Source of the DNA: Lachnotalea glycerini
Lineage (GTDB): Bacteria > Bacillota > Clostridia > Lachnospirales > Lachnospiraceae
Assembly: GCF_003201285.1 (NCBI RefSeq)
Contig: NZ_QICS01000003.1
Coordinates: 326,651-390,650, forward strand
Direction of reading: 5' to 3'
Length of the DNA stretch: 64,000 nucleotides
Positions 16,685 to 24,907 of the stretch are shown piece after piece (position 1 is the stretch's first letter; each line of letters starts with the position of its first letter). Below the pieces are notes generated by a model, which was given only the letters and a program-made list of their open reading frames with translations, searched no databases and was not told where the DNA came from. A program made the position numbers and the translations under genes.

Positions 16685-17680
16685 ATGTCTCACTGCTTTA
16701 TCCTACCAATTCTCGTTTTTGTATTATTGCTAATCATTATTAGTATTTTATTTTTTTTGTCAAAACAGAAACGCAACACTTTAACTCCTATCGGTGATAC
16801 TGCTCTTAAAGTAATTGAAATAAACAACGAACTAAATCCAACTGGATATTATTATTCATTTCAGGATGATACCTTTTATTGCAACAAAGATGCCACTTCA
16901 CGTAGTTTTGGATACTGCAAACTATATGATGAAACTTTGCCGCTTGTTGGAATGATTGTCGATTGTGAACCTATTTATTTTGATTATGACGAAAAACATT
17001 GGCTAATTGAATTATGGAAGGGACAATACGGAATGGCCTCCGGTGCATGTGCTGGTATTTATAACACGGCAAATGGACCAATTAAATCGCCAAGGTTTAA
17101 CGGTATTTTCTATGAAAGTATTTTAGACAACGATAATTTTTTAATTGATTTAAATCTAAAAAAGAAGAATGAATTAATACTTCATAAATCCGCAAGACAA
17201 AGCTGGTTTGCTGGATTAAAACTTGGCGCATTTTCAATGCCCTCCGATTTATCATTGACCGCAAAAATAACTTTTCCCAATAAGAAGATGCTTCATGAAT
17301 GTATTATAGGCTTAAAAAATATCGGTTACACCAACCGCGAATTTTCCATGCACCTAAAAACAGTTACCATTCATTTTACAAAGCCTCATACCACTCAACC
17401 TGCCTCCAGAACCAGAGTACAGGAAACAATTATTCAACAGGGTAATAAGTCAAATTGCGAAAGTTATGAACTATTAAACTCCAAGTGTAAAAATACAATC
17501 GAAAAATTGCAGCTTTTGAAAGATTCCTCCCCTGAATTATACGACAAAGTACTCAAATCCTTTTACTCTAAGGAGGCTTATGCCGGATATGAACTAATCA
17601 GCCCAATCAATTATAAATTGCATTGTCAAAATGATGATATAAAAATTGATGAGCCATTCTCTGATAGTTTTGATATCTAG
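16685..17680 (+). CDS. DUF4474 membrane-anchored protein
   Basis: The start at 16685 follows AGAAAGGAAAGAACT and gives 331 residues beginning MSHCFILPILVFV. A 13-codon longer frame lacks a binding site. Residues 5-28 are a single transmembrane helix. The DUF4474 domain follows (about 50-265), recognised from GYYYSFQDDTFYC, FGYCKLYDETLPL, DCEPIYFDYD and LIELWKGQYGMASG. The C-terminal region from about 265 is more variable. DUF4474 proteins are frequent in Lachnospiraceae and have no known function. It is followed after nine bases by a metallophosphoesterase gene, which suggests joint expression. Confidence 0.85.
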   Translation: MSHCFILPILVFVLLLIIISILFFLSKQKRNTLTPIGDTALKVIEINNELNPTGYYYSFQDDTFYCNKDATSRSFGYCKLYDETLPLVGMIVDCEPIYFDYDEKHWLIELWKGQYGMASGACAGIYNTANGPIKSPRFNGIFYESILDNDNFLIDLNLKKKNELILHKSARQSWFAGLKLGAFSMPSDLSLTAKITFPNKKMLHECIIGLKNIGYTNREFSMHLKTVTIHFTKPHTTQPASRTRVQETIIQQGNKSNCESYELLNSKCKNTIEKLQLLKDSSPELYDKVLKSFYSKEAYAGYELISPINYKLHCQNDDIKIDEPFSDSFDI

Positions 17681-17689
17681 GTAAATGCT

Positions 17690-18577
17690 ATGTTTATAAA
17701 CAAAAAACTTAATAAATTGTATCATCAAAGCCGTGTCATCATGTTTGACAGTTCATCAAAATTTATAATATTGAGCGACTGTCATAGGGGGCAGGGTAAT
17801 CACTCCGACAATTTTCTTCCAAATCAAAATATTTTTTATGCTGCACTTGATTATTATTACCATAATAATTACACTTATATTGAAATCGGAGATGGCGATG
17901 AATTATGGGAAAACCGAAATATTGACGATATTATTCAAGCACACACTGACGCCTTTCAATTAATGTCAAAATTCTACTACAGTAATCGGTTGTATATGCT
18001 TTATGGAAATCATGATATGGTAAAAAGAAATAAAAAATTTTGTAATAATAGCTTCTGCAATTATTATAATAAAACGGATGACTACAAGGTACCCCTTTTC
18101 CCTGAAATTTCAGTATACGAAAGTCTCCTGTTAAAGAATAAACAAAGTTCCATTGAGATTTTTTTGATTCATGGCCATCAAGGCGATTTATTGAATGATA
18201 CCCTATGGCTCGTAGGAAGATGGCTTGTCCGCTATATTTGGCAGCCTATCGAACAAATTGGCTTTACCGCTCCTGCCAACGGTGCAAGAACCTATAAAAG
18301 CAAGAATAAAATAGAGGAAGCACTCAGTCAATATGCAAACTCAGCCAATACAATTTTAATTGCTGGTCATACTCACAGACCGGCATTTTCACCCCCAGGT
18401 GAAGCCTTATACTTTAATGACGGAAGCTGTGTTCATCCTAGCTGCATCACCGGTATTGAAATTTGCAACGATGAAATCAGTCTGATAAAATGGTCTGTTA
18501 AGCCTAACAATCATAATATTTTATTTATTACCAAGGATATCCTAGATGGACCAATAAATCTTAATTTGTATTTTTAG
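17690..18577 (+). CDS. Calcineurin-like metallophosphoesterase
   Basis: The 295-residue product carries all motifs of the binuclear-metal phosphoesterase fold: SDCHRG (about 29-34), GDGDELWE (66-73), YGNHD (about 104-108), HGHQGD (about 160-165) and GHTHRP (about 225-230). The arrangement resembles the LpxH/UDP-diacylglucosamine-hydrolase branch. Since Firmicutes lack lipid A, the substrate must be something else, such as a nucleotide or lipid phosphate. There is no signal peptide. The start lies nine bases after the DUF4474 gene, and GGTAAATGCT is only a weak binding site, so translation may depend on coupling. Confidence 0.88.
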   Translation: MFINKKLNKLYHQSRVIMFDSSSKFIILSDCHRGQGNHSDNFLPNQNIFYAALDYYYHNNYTYIEIGDGDELWENRNIDDIIQAHTDAFQLMSKFYYSNRLYMLYGNHDMVKRNKKFCNNSFCNYYNKTDDYKVPLFPEISVYESLLLKNKQSSIEIFLIHGHQGDLLNDTLWLVGRWLVRYIWQPIEQIGFTAPANGARTYKSKNKIEEALSQYANSANTILIAGHTHRPAFSPPGEALYFNDGSCVHPSCITGIEICNDEISLIKWSVKPNNHNILFITKDILDGPINLNLYF

Positions 18578-18599
18578 CTAAACTTGTTTATACTCTACC

Positions 18600-18650
18600 C
18601 TATAGGATGAAATCAGAGGAGAGCAAGCTTACATTGATTTCATCCTATAG
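18600..18650. repeat. Perfect 16-bp inverted repeat
   Basis: CTATAGGATGAAATCA (18600-18615) and TGATTTCATCCTATAG (18635-18650) are exact reverse complements around a 19-nt centre. No T-run follows, so a simple terminator is unlikely. It lies between the phosphoesterase and aldehyde dehydrogenase genes and could act as a 3'-end stabiliser or a protein-binding site. Confidence 0.7.
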
Positions 18651-18699
18651 AAACCCAAAATCAATCATTCATTTCATTTAAAATGACGAGGATATGCTT

Positions 18700-20100
18700 A
18701 TGAAAAATAAAGAAATAAGTAAAGAAGAAGCTTTCGACATTTTTATTAACTGCCAACACTATTTTAACACATATAAAACCTATTCCATTCCTTTTCGAAT
18801 GGAACAGCTTGTTAAGTTGAAAAACGCCATTCAACGATATGAACGTTCTATCATGAAAGCATTATACAAGGACTTAGGAAAGTCAGGTTTTGAAGCCTAC
18901 GCAACAGAAATAGGATTTACTTTAAAAAGTATTACAGATACACTAAAGCATCTGAACAACTGGACAAAAGAAGTGCCTGTTAAAACGCCCTATTATCTGC
19001 TGCCTGCCCAAAGTAAGCTTGTATATGAACCTTATGGCACTGTTTTAATTATGGCTCCCTACAACTATCCATTTCAACTGTTAATCGAGCCTTTGATTGG
19101 TGCAATCAGTGCTGGCAACTGTGTTATTCTAAAACCTTCTGAGCTTACGCCATGGACTTCTATGGTTATTCAGAAAATGATTTCAGAAATTTTTAACCCA
19201 AATTACATTCGTTGTATAGAAGGAGGTGTCTCAACAAATCAGGCTCTGCTTCAAGTACCGTTTCGCTATATTTTCTTCACTGGTAGTACTACGGTTGGTA
19301 AACTTGTTATGGAAGCAGCATCCAAAAATTTAATACCTGTCACTCTGGAGCTTGGAGGCAAAAGTCCAGTCTTTATTGAGCAAAGCGCTAATATCAAATG
19401 GGCTGCCAATCGTATCGCATGGGGAAAATTTATCAATGTTGGTCAAACCTGTATTGCACCCGATTATGTACTTGTTCCTTCTGCTTTGAAAGACATATTT
19501 ATTGAAGAATTGAAAAAATGCATTATACGCTTTTACGGATCAGATGCCAGCAAAAGTGCCTCTTATGGAAGAATTATAAATAATAGACATTTCGATCGTC
19601 TTATGAATATTATTAATAAAGATTCTTCCTATATCAGATATGGGGGAGCTGGTAATCCGCTAACAAAATATCTGGAGCCAACCATACTAGAGATACCTGA
19701 TTTAAATGCATCATGTATGCAAGAGGAAATATTTGGTCCTATTCTTCCCATTATTTCCTATCAAAGTATGGAAGAAGCAAAATCAATTATAGAAACTATG
19801 CCAACTCCTCTGGCACTCTATTTATTTACCAAAAATAAACGTGTCAGAAATGATATTGTTGCTCATATTCCCTGCGGTGGCGTTTGCATCAATGACACCT
19901 TAGAGCATATCGTAAATCCAAATCTTTCTTTTGGCGGTATCGGTTCTTCCGGCATGGGCTCATATCACGGTAAGCAGAGCTTTCTCACCTTTTCCCATCA
20001 AAAAAGCGTCCTGTCACGTGCAGGCAATATTGATATGAAATTCTTAAACCCACCTTATACCAAAGCAGGATTGAAAGTAATTAAGAAAATACTGAAATAA
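18700..20100 (+). CDS. Aldehyde dehydrogenase (NAD(P)-dependent, class-3-like)
   Basis: The enzyme oxidises an aldehyde to the acid with NAD(P). The product has 466 residues from the ATG at 18700, chosen over the ATG six bases upstream because GAGG then sits eight bases away instead of two. Family motifs are IMAPYNYPFQL (cofactor and oxyanion region), FTGSTTVGKLV, LELGGKSPVF with the general-base Glu, VGQTCIAPDYV with the catalytic Cys, and EEIFGPILPI. The short N-terminus and hydrophobic C-terminus (about 450-466) fit the YwdH/AldB class-3 branch, which acts on medium- to long-chain or aromatic aldehydes. It is preceded by a 120-bp gap with a large inverted repeat, so it may be a separate unit. 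Confidence 0.93.
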   Translation: MKNKEISKEEAFDIFINCQHYFNTYKTYSIPFRMEQLVKLKNAIQRYERSIMKALYKDLGKSGFEAYATEIGFTLKSITDTLKHLNNWTKEVPVKTPYYLLPAQSKLVYEPYGTVLIMAPYNYPFQLLIEPLIGAISAGNCVILKPSELTPWTSMVIQKMISEIFNPNYIRCIEGGVSTNQALLQVPFRYIFFTGSTTVGKLVMEAASKNLIPVTLELGGKSPVFIEQSANIKWAANRIAWGKFINVGQTCIAPDYVLVPSALKDIFIEELKKCIIRFYGSDASKSASYGRIINNRHFDRLMNIINKDSSYIRYGGAGNPLTKYLEPTILEIPDLNASCMQEEIFGPILPIISYQSMEEAKSIIETMPTPLALYLFTKNKRVRNDIVAHIPCGGVCINDTLEHIVNPNLSFGGIGSSGMGSYHGKQSFLTFSHQKSVLSRAGNIDMKFLNPPYTKAGLKVIKKILK

Positions 20101-20103
20101 AGC

Positions 20104-20190
20104 AAGCATGGAGTCACGTAGTGACATCTTCCTTATGTATTTGTGTTCTTTCTTTTCAATTACAAGGAAATACATAGGAAAGACTTCTTA
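20104..20190 (+). repeat. Possible remnant of the 180-bp repeat family
   Basis: Just after the aldehyde dehydrogenase stop the sequence contains GAGTCACGTAGTGACAT, then TGTATTTGTGTTCTTTC and ATACATAGGAAAGACTT. These echo the GTCACGCAGTGACAT, CATTGTGTTTTATT and CATAGGAA blocks of the repeat in the right order, but with many changes. Confidence 0.4.
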
Positions 20191-20197
20191 TTGAAAA

Positions 20198-20221
20198 TTG
20201 CCCCTCTTGAGTGAGGGGCAA
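20198..20221. terminator. Probable bidirectional terminator
   Basis: TTGCCCCTC and GAGGGGCAA form a perfect 9-bp GC-rich stem with a 6-nt loop. On the minus strand it is followed by ATTTTC. It lies between the convergent aldehyde dehydrogenase and pentapeptide-repeat genes. Confidence 0.65.
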
Positions 20222-20255
20222 ATACTTTGAGGGTATCTTATTCATGATATTTTAT

Positions 20256-20906
20256 TTACTTAATAACAACCCCAAGCATCCTTGCAAGCTCTGCCGCCTG
20301 ATACAAGTCTATTATGACTCCCTTAAGCTCACTCATCGTATCAGATACAACTATCCCTGTTATGGTACTTTTTGTAAAATCCAACCCTTTCAAGGGTGTA
20401 TGAAAAAAATTTGCATTAACAAAATCCACCTTGTCACACATCAAATTCTTAAGCTTACATTCGGCCAGACTAGCATTATTAAAATTACTGTTTGCAAGCT
20501 CTGCCACCTGAATACTCACATCAGTCATATTCACATACTCAAAATTACTCTCAGCTATCGAAACATCTTTCATAATTGACTTACTAAACTTTGCTCCAAG
20601 TGCTTTATCGGTAACAAACTCACATCGGTTAAAATAGCTTTGACTCATATCACAGTTTGATAAATCACAGTTTTTAAAAAGAACATCTATAAAAGTACAT
20701 TTTTGAAAAATACAGTCTGTTAATCTGACATTTTCAAATAAAATATTACTAAACCGAACTCCCGTAATATCCTCTCCAACAAGATACTCTCCTTTGATAT
20801 GCATTTCTTCTATTTCCGTTTCGTTTTGCCTTGCATCCTGCAATAGATCCTGTAAATCACATACCTCTGGCAGTTCTTGCAACAGTTTAGGCTTTTGAAC
20901 TTTCAT
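20256..20906 (-). CDS. Pentapeptide-repeat protein
   Basis: The 216-residue product is dominated by tandem A(D/N)LxX-like pentapeptides from about residue 50 to 180 (for example VRFSNILFENVRLTDCIFQK, FKNCDLSNCDMSQSYF), which build a right-handed quadrilateral beta-helix. The N-terminal 45 residues are acidic and helical. Some pentapeptide proteins (Qnr, MfpA) mimic DNA and protect gyrase, but most have unknown partners. The lack of the Qnr loop insertions argues against calling resistance. AAAGGAAAGGAAAAGCT precedes the ATG. It stands alone between the aldehyde dehydrogenase and the riboflavin operon. Confidence 0.85.
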   Translation of the reverse strand: MKVQKPKLLQELPEVCDLQDLLQDARQNETEIEEMHIKGEYLVGEDITGVRFSNILFENVRLTDCIFQKCTFIDVLFKNCDLSNCDMSQSYFNRCEFVTDKALGAKFSKSIMKDVSIAESNFEYVNMTDVSIQVAELANSNFNNASLAECKLKNLMCDKVDFVNANFFHTPLKGLDFTKSTITGIVVSDTMSELKGVIIDLYQAAELARMLGVVIK

Positions 20907-21069
20907 AGCTTTTCCTTTCCTTTAGCAATGTCTTTTTAGTCAAATTGTATATTTACAACCCTCTTTGCTAATTGCTTAAACTTTTTCATTTATTACATTT
21001 TTATTTTATCATAACATGAAAATTTTAAAATGAAAAGGGAGTAAGCTCACGGTGTCAAGCTATTTCCAT

Positions 21070-21540
21070 TTAGTTTATTTCCATTTCTTTGATCAGATTA
21101 ACCATTTCAATCGCACTTACAGCACAATCATAGCCCTTATTTCCTGCCTTTGAGCCAGCACGCTCAATCGCCTGTTCTATATTTTCCGTAGTGAGCACGC
21201 CAAACATAACAGGAATATTGCTTTGCAGCGCTACAGTTGCAATCCCTTTGGATACCTCACTACACACATAATCATAATGTGTTGTACTTCCCCTTATGAC
21301 AGCTCCAAGGCATATCACAGCATCATATCTTTTACTGTTTGCCATCTTAGCTGCAATAAGGGGTATTTCAAAAGCACCCGGAACCCACGCAACACGGATA
21401 TCCTCTTCATTTACATCATGACGCTTCAATCCATCAAGTGCACCGCTAAGCAGCTTTGCCGTAATGAATTCATTAAATCTGGCAGCCACAATTCCAACTT
21501 TTATATCCTTTGATACTAATTTTCCTTCATAAATTTTCAT
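21070..21540 (-). CDS. ribH: 6,7-dimethyl-8-ribityllumazine synthase
   Basis: RibH condenses 5-amino-6-ribitylamino-uracil with dihydroxybutanone phosphate to lumazine, the penultimate step of riboflavin synthesis, usually as a 60-mer shell. The 156-residue length is typical. Motifs are [10 protein letters not shown] (about 17-26), VPGAFEIPL (54-62), the substrate loop [16 protein letters not shown] (about 80-95) including the active-site His, and [27 protein letters not shown] precedes the ATG. It is the last gene of the rib operon, 15 bases after ribBA. Confidence 0.97.
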   Translation of the reverse strand: MKIYEGKLVSKDIKVGIVAARFNEFITAKLLSGALDGLKRHDVNEEDIRVAWVPGAFEIPLIAAKMANSKRYDAVICLGAVIRGSTTHYDYVCSEVSKGIATVALQSNIPVMFGVLTTENIEQAIERAGSKAGNKGYDCAVSAIEMVNLIKEMEIN

Positions 21541-21555
21541 TGTTATTATCTCCTC

Positions 21556-22755
21556 TTAATAATCTAAAATATGACCCATTTTTTCCCGTTTCGTCTTCAG
21601 ATAAAAATAATCATGTGCAGTTGGCGTTACTTGAATCGATACCCGGTTAATAATCTCCATTCCATAGTCAGCCAACTGTTCTACTTTACCTGGATTATTT
21701 GTTAAAAGCCGAAGTGTTTTCACTCCTAAATCCTTTAATATCTGTGCACCGATGTAATATTCTCTTAAATCACCGTCAAAGCCCAAAGCCAGATTAGCCT
21801 CTAATGTATCCATACCTTTTTCCTGAAGTTCATAAGCTTTTAATTTATTAACAAGACCAATTCCTCTGCCTTCCTGCCGCATATATAAAAGTACTCCTCT
21901 GCCCTCACGTTCTATCAATGTCATCGCCTGTGCAAACTGTTGGCCGCAGTCACAGCGCAGAGAGCCAAAGGTATCGCCTGTTAAGCATTCAGAATGAACT
22001 CTACAAAGTAAATTTTCGCCATTTCCGATTTCTCCTTTTACTAAAGCAACATGATGCTCACCATTTAATTGATTGATATAAGCATATGACTTAAATTCAC
22101 CATATTTTGTAGGCATTTTTGTAATTGAGACGCATTTTACAAAGCACTCATTCTTTTTTCTGTAATTCTGTATGGATTTTATCGTAATAAACTTCATATT
22201 CCATTTTTGAGCAAGCAATATAAGCTCAGGTGTCCTCATCATAGTACCGTCATCTTTCATGATTTCACAGCAAACACCACATTCTTTGAGTCCTGAAAGA
22301 CGCATCAAATCTACTGTTGCTTCTGTATGTCCTGCACGCTCTAACACACCGTTTTTCTTCGCCAGCAAGGGAAACATATGTCCGGGCTTTCGAAATTCCT
22401 CCGGTTTTACATCCTCCTCAACGCATTTCAAAGCAGTAATACTTCTTTCACTGGCAGATATTCCTGTTGTTGTATTCATATGATCAATTGAAACGGTAAA
22501 AGCAGTTTCATGATTATCGGTATTATCTTTGACCATAAGTGGAATATGAAGTCTTTCTGCCAGTTCCTCACTCATTGGCATACAAATCAAGCCTTTTCCG
22601 TGCGTTGCCATAAAATTAATATTTTGTGTAGTGGCAAATTGAGCGGCACAGATAAAATCTCCCTCATTTTCACGACCTTCATCATCCGTAACTAGTATAA
22701 TTTTCCCCTCGTTAAGCTCCTTTAGAGCATCTTTTACTGTACTATATTCAAACAT
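21556..22755 (-). CDS. ribBA: Bifunctional 3,4-dihydroxy-2-butanone-4-phosphate synthase / GTP cyclohydrolase II
   Basis: This protein supplies both precursors of lumazine. Residues 1-200 are the DHBP synthase: [10 protein letters not shown] acidic loop near 24-33, [11 protein letters not shown] near 50-60, and [10 protein letters not shown] near 140. Residues 205-399 are GTP cyclohydrolase II, with the zinc-ligand set C-x10-C-x-C ([18 protein letters not shown]) and the GTP-binding [20 protein letters not shown] motif. The 399-residue length matches Bacillus RibBA. GGAGGAATAAGGTA lies before the ATG. It is the third gene of the FMN-riboswitch operon. Confidence 0.97.
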   Translation of the reverse strand: MFEYSTVKDALKELNEGKIILVTDDEGRENEGDFICAAQFATTQNINFMATHGKGLICMPMSEELAERLHIPLMVKDNTDNHETAFTVSIDHMNTTTGISASERSITALKCVEEDVKPEEFRKPGHMFPLLAKKNGVLERAGHTEATVDLMRLSGLKECGVCCEIMKDDGTMMRTPELILLAQKWNMKFITIKSIQNYRKKNECFVKCVSITKMPTKYGEFKSYAYINQLNGEHHVALVKGEIGNGENLLCRVHSECLTGDTFGSLRCDCGQQFAQAMTLIEREGRGVLLYMRQEGRGIGLVNKLKAYELQEKGMDTLEANLALGFDGDLREYYIGAQILKDLGVKTLRLLTNNPGKVEQLADYGMEIINRVSIQVTPTAHDYFYLKTKREKMGHILDY

Positions 22756-22772
22756 TACCTTATTCCTCCTCT

Positions 22773-23420
22773 CTAATAACCAAATTTATTCAGAAAGTCC
22801 TTAGTTATATTGCTTCCTGTATCTTGCTTGGATTTATTTTTTAATAATTGTTCAATGTATTTTCCCAAAATATCGTTTTCTAAATTTACCATATCTCCAA
22901 CCATTTTATAAGAAAGTGATGTGTTTTTAGCAGTATGAGGTATTACAGAAACGCAAAAACTATCCTGATTAGCTTTTGCAATGGTAAGACTAATTCCGTC
23001 AATTGCTATAGAACCCTTTTCCACCACATATTTCATGATTTTACTACCTGTCTTTATAGTATACCAAATGGCTTTTTCATCCTTTACCATATCAACGATC
23101 TGACCAGTTCCATCTATATGTCCCGAAACTATGTGTCCACCAAATCTTCCATTTGCTGGCATGGCACGTTCCAAATTAACCAGTCTACCTATTACGAGTT
23201 TGGAAAGTTCACAACGTGTTAATGTTTCATGCATAACGTACGCTGTAAAGGTTCTACCCAATATCTCAGTCACTGTAAGGCAAATACCGTTTACTGCTAC
23301 GCTGTCTCCCAAATGTAAATCCTCTAATATGATATCTGCCAGAATTGTAATCGTAACCGATTGCTTTCCTCTCATTATACTTCTTATACTTCCAGTCTCT
23401 TCTATTATTCCTGTAAACAT
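22773..23420 (-). CDS. ribE: Riboflavin synthase alpha chain
   Basis: RibE disproportionates two lumazine molecules into riboflavin. The 215-residue protein contains the N-terminal [12 protein letters not shown] hallmark and two lumazine-binding barrels (about 1-97 and 98-195), the second with [13 protein letters not shown] and [15 protein letters not shown] in the first barrel and a C-terminal helix for trimerisation are present. Its start lies inside the end of ribD (16-base overlap), consistent with translational coupling. Confidence 0.96.
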   Translation of the reverse strand: MFTGIIEETGSIRSIMRGKQSVTITILADIILEDLHLGDSVAVNGICLTVTEILGRTFTAYVMHETLTRCELSKLVIGRLVNLERAMPANGRFGGHIVSGHIDGTGQIVDMVKDEKAIWYTIKTGSKIMKYVVEKGSIAIDGISLTIAKANQDSFCVSVIPHTAKNTSLSYKMVGDMVNLENDILGKYIEQLLKNKSKQDTGSNITKDFLNKFGY

Positions 23421-24508
23421 GGATAGCTCACCTCACCCTCGATTAATATATCCTCGCCCAATTGTGTTATTGTCCTGTTCTTTAGCCAGAAAGCACTTTG
23501 GGGGTCTTTAATTCCTTCCCCTCCTATAGGAGATTCTGCCCCTTTTCCTCCAAACAGCTTTGGTGATATATAGCATTGCAGTTTATTAACAATTCCACAT
23601 TGAAGTGCCGACCATCCAAGTGCTGCTCCTCCTTCCAATAAAACACTGTCAATCCCCATCTTTCCTAATTGCTTCATCAATTCGCAAAGATTAATATGGC
23701 CGTCAGCTTTTTCTACCGTAATCAACTCACAGCCAGCCTTTAAGTATGGCTCACGCTTTGCTTCCTCAATGCAGGAAGTTGCTATTATAGTGTGTATTTT
23801 CCTTGCTGTAAGAATCAGCTTTGTTCTTAATGGTGTTCTTAGATTTGTATCACATATAATTCGTATGGGGGTTTTTCCCTGATTTAAGCGGCAAGTTAGC
23901 AATGGGTTATCTAATATCACCGTATTCACTCCAACCATAATTGCAGTGTAACGATGACGGTCTAGATGAACCTGTTTTCTTGCGGTTTCTCCTGTTATCC
24001 ATCTTGATTTTCCGGTATAAGTAGCAATTTTACCATCCATTGTCATTGCATATTTCATGATGACATACGGTATTTTTGTCTTAATGTAGTGAAAAAATAC
24101 TTCATTTAACTTATCACATTCCTCCTTGCATATATCTTCTGTAACATCTATATTATTCTCTCGCAAAATTTTTATCCCCCTCCCCCTTACTAAGGGATTG
24201 GGATCAGTTGAACCAACCACCACCCTTTTTATTTTGCTTTCTATAATTGCCTTTGTACATGGCGATGTTTTTCCATAATGACAACATGGCTCTAAGGTTA
24301 CATAGAGCGTTGCATCTTTTGGTGATGTACTCAAATGGTTCAGCGCATTTCTTTCTGCATGCAGCTGACCATACTTTTCATGATAGCCCTGACCAATAAT
24401 CACCCCCTCCTTTACAATGATAGCTCCTACCATGGGATTGGGATTTACATAACCTAAACCCTTTTTGGCCAGCTCTAATGCTAATTTCATATAATCTGTG
24501 TCTTGCAT
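23405..24508 (-). CDS. ribD: Riboflavin biosynthesis deaminase/reductase
   Basis: RibD deaminates and then reduces the pyrimidine product of GTP cyclohydrolase II. The start at 24508 is chosen because CAGGAGGTAAA precedes it and the product then begins MQDTDYMKLALELAKKG. An upstream start at 24556 would place the first codons inside a terminator hairpin. The 367 residues include the zinc deaminase (HAERNAL near 51 and PCCHYGKTSPC near 75-85) and the reductase domain (about 147-365, IMVGVNTVILDNPLLTCRL, LLEGGAALGWSAL). First gene of the FMN-riboswitch operon. Confidence 0.96.
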   Translation of the reverse strand: MQDTDYMKLALELAKKGLGYVNPNPMVGAIIVKEGVIIGQGYHEKYGQLHAERNALNHLSTSPKDATLYVTLEPCCHYGKTSPCTKAIIESKIKRVVVGSTDPNPLVRGRGIKILRENNIDVTEDICKEECDKLNEVFFHYIKTKIPYVIMKYAMTMDGKIATYTGKSRWITGETARKQVHLDRHRYTAIMVGVNTVILDNPLLTCRLNQGKTPIRIICDTNLRTPLRTKLILTARKIHTIIATSCIEEAKREPYLKAGCELITVEKADGHINLCELMKQLGKMGIDSVLLEGGAALGWSALQCGIVNKLQCYISPKLFGGKGAESPIGGEGIKDPQSAFWLKNRTITQLGEDILIEGEVSYPCLQE

Positions 24509-24523
24509 TTTACCTCCTGACTT

Positions 24524-24575
24524 TAAAAAAAGCATAAAGGACATTGAAAAATACATTCAAGGCCTTTATGCTTTT
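24524..24575 (-). terminator. Second terminator-like hairpin just before ribD
   Basis: On the minus strand AAAAGCATAAAGG pairs with CCTTTATGCTTTT (13 bp) around a loop of about 22 nt, followed by a run of Ts and then the ribD ribosome binding site. It lies about 150 nt downstream of the terminator that belongs to the FMN riboswitch, so the leader has two intrinsic-terminator-like structures. Confidence 0.65.
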
Positions 24576-24673
24576 ATTTTGTATTATGAAACGGATTCTC
24601 TGTCTATCCCCAAAATAAAAATTTTAGATAGGCAGCGCTTTTTATTCAATAAGAAATTTCTTATTAATAGAAT

Positions 24674-24705
24674 AAAAAAACTCTGAAATGTTAAACATTT
24701 CAGAG
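24674..24705 (-). terminator. FMN-riboswitch terminator
   Basis: On the minus strand CTCTGAAATG pairs with CATTTCAGAG, followed by TTTTTTT. It lies 36 nt downstream of the FMN aptamer, in the correct place for transcription attenuation. Confidence 0.88.
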
Positions 24706-24740
24706 CTAAAAATCAAAAATACAAAATTATAATCAATCTG

Positions 24741-24848
24741 TTTCTTCTTTCATCCAGACTTTACTGTCGGCTTCGGAATTACACCGAATCAACCTTACGG
24801 CTCGTGGGCTTTACCACCGGTAGGGAATTGCACCCTGCCCTGAAGATT
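24741..24848 (-). promoter_or_regulatory. FMN riboswitch (RFN element)
   Basis: Read on the minus strand, the conserved RFN blocks follow each other: CTTCAGGGCAGGGTGCAATT, CCCTACCGGTGGTAAAGCCC, GAGCC, GATTCGGTGTAATTCCGAAG, CCGACAGTAAAGTCTGGATG. These match the RFN consensus. It is upstream of ribD. The family senses FMN and represses riboflavin synthesis. The adjacent terminator indicates transcription termination as the main mode. Confidence 0.97.
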
Positions 24849-24864
24849 ATATTCAATTGTTTAG

Positions 24865-24893
24865 ACTATATCATTTTTAAATAAATTTGTCAA
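24865..24893 (-). promoter_or_regulatory. Sigma-A promoter of the rib operon
   Basis: Perfect TTGACA (24888-24893), a 17-nt spacer and TATAGT (24865-24870) on the minus strand, about 15 nt upstream of the FMN aptamer. Confidence 0.8.
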
Positions 24894-24907
24894 ATTTATT
24901 TTGTTAT

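Noticed and set aside
20256-20906. Qnr-type quinolone resistance protein
   Set aside because: General pentapeptide pattern only; the Qnr loops and length are not matched.
24508-24556. Longer ribD start at 24556
   Set aside because: Its first codons lie within the terminator-like hairpin, and the ATG at 24508 has an ideal AGGAGG site.
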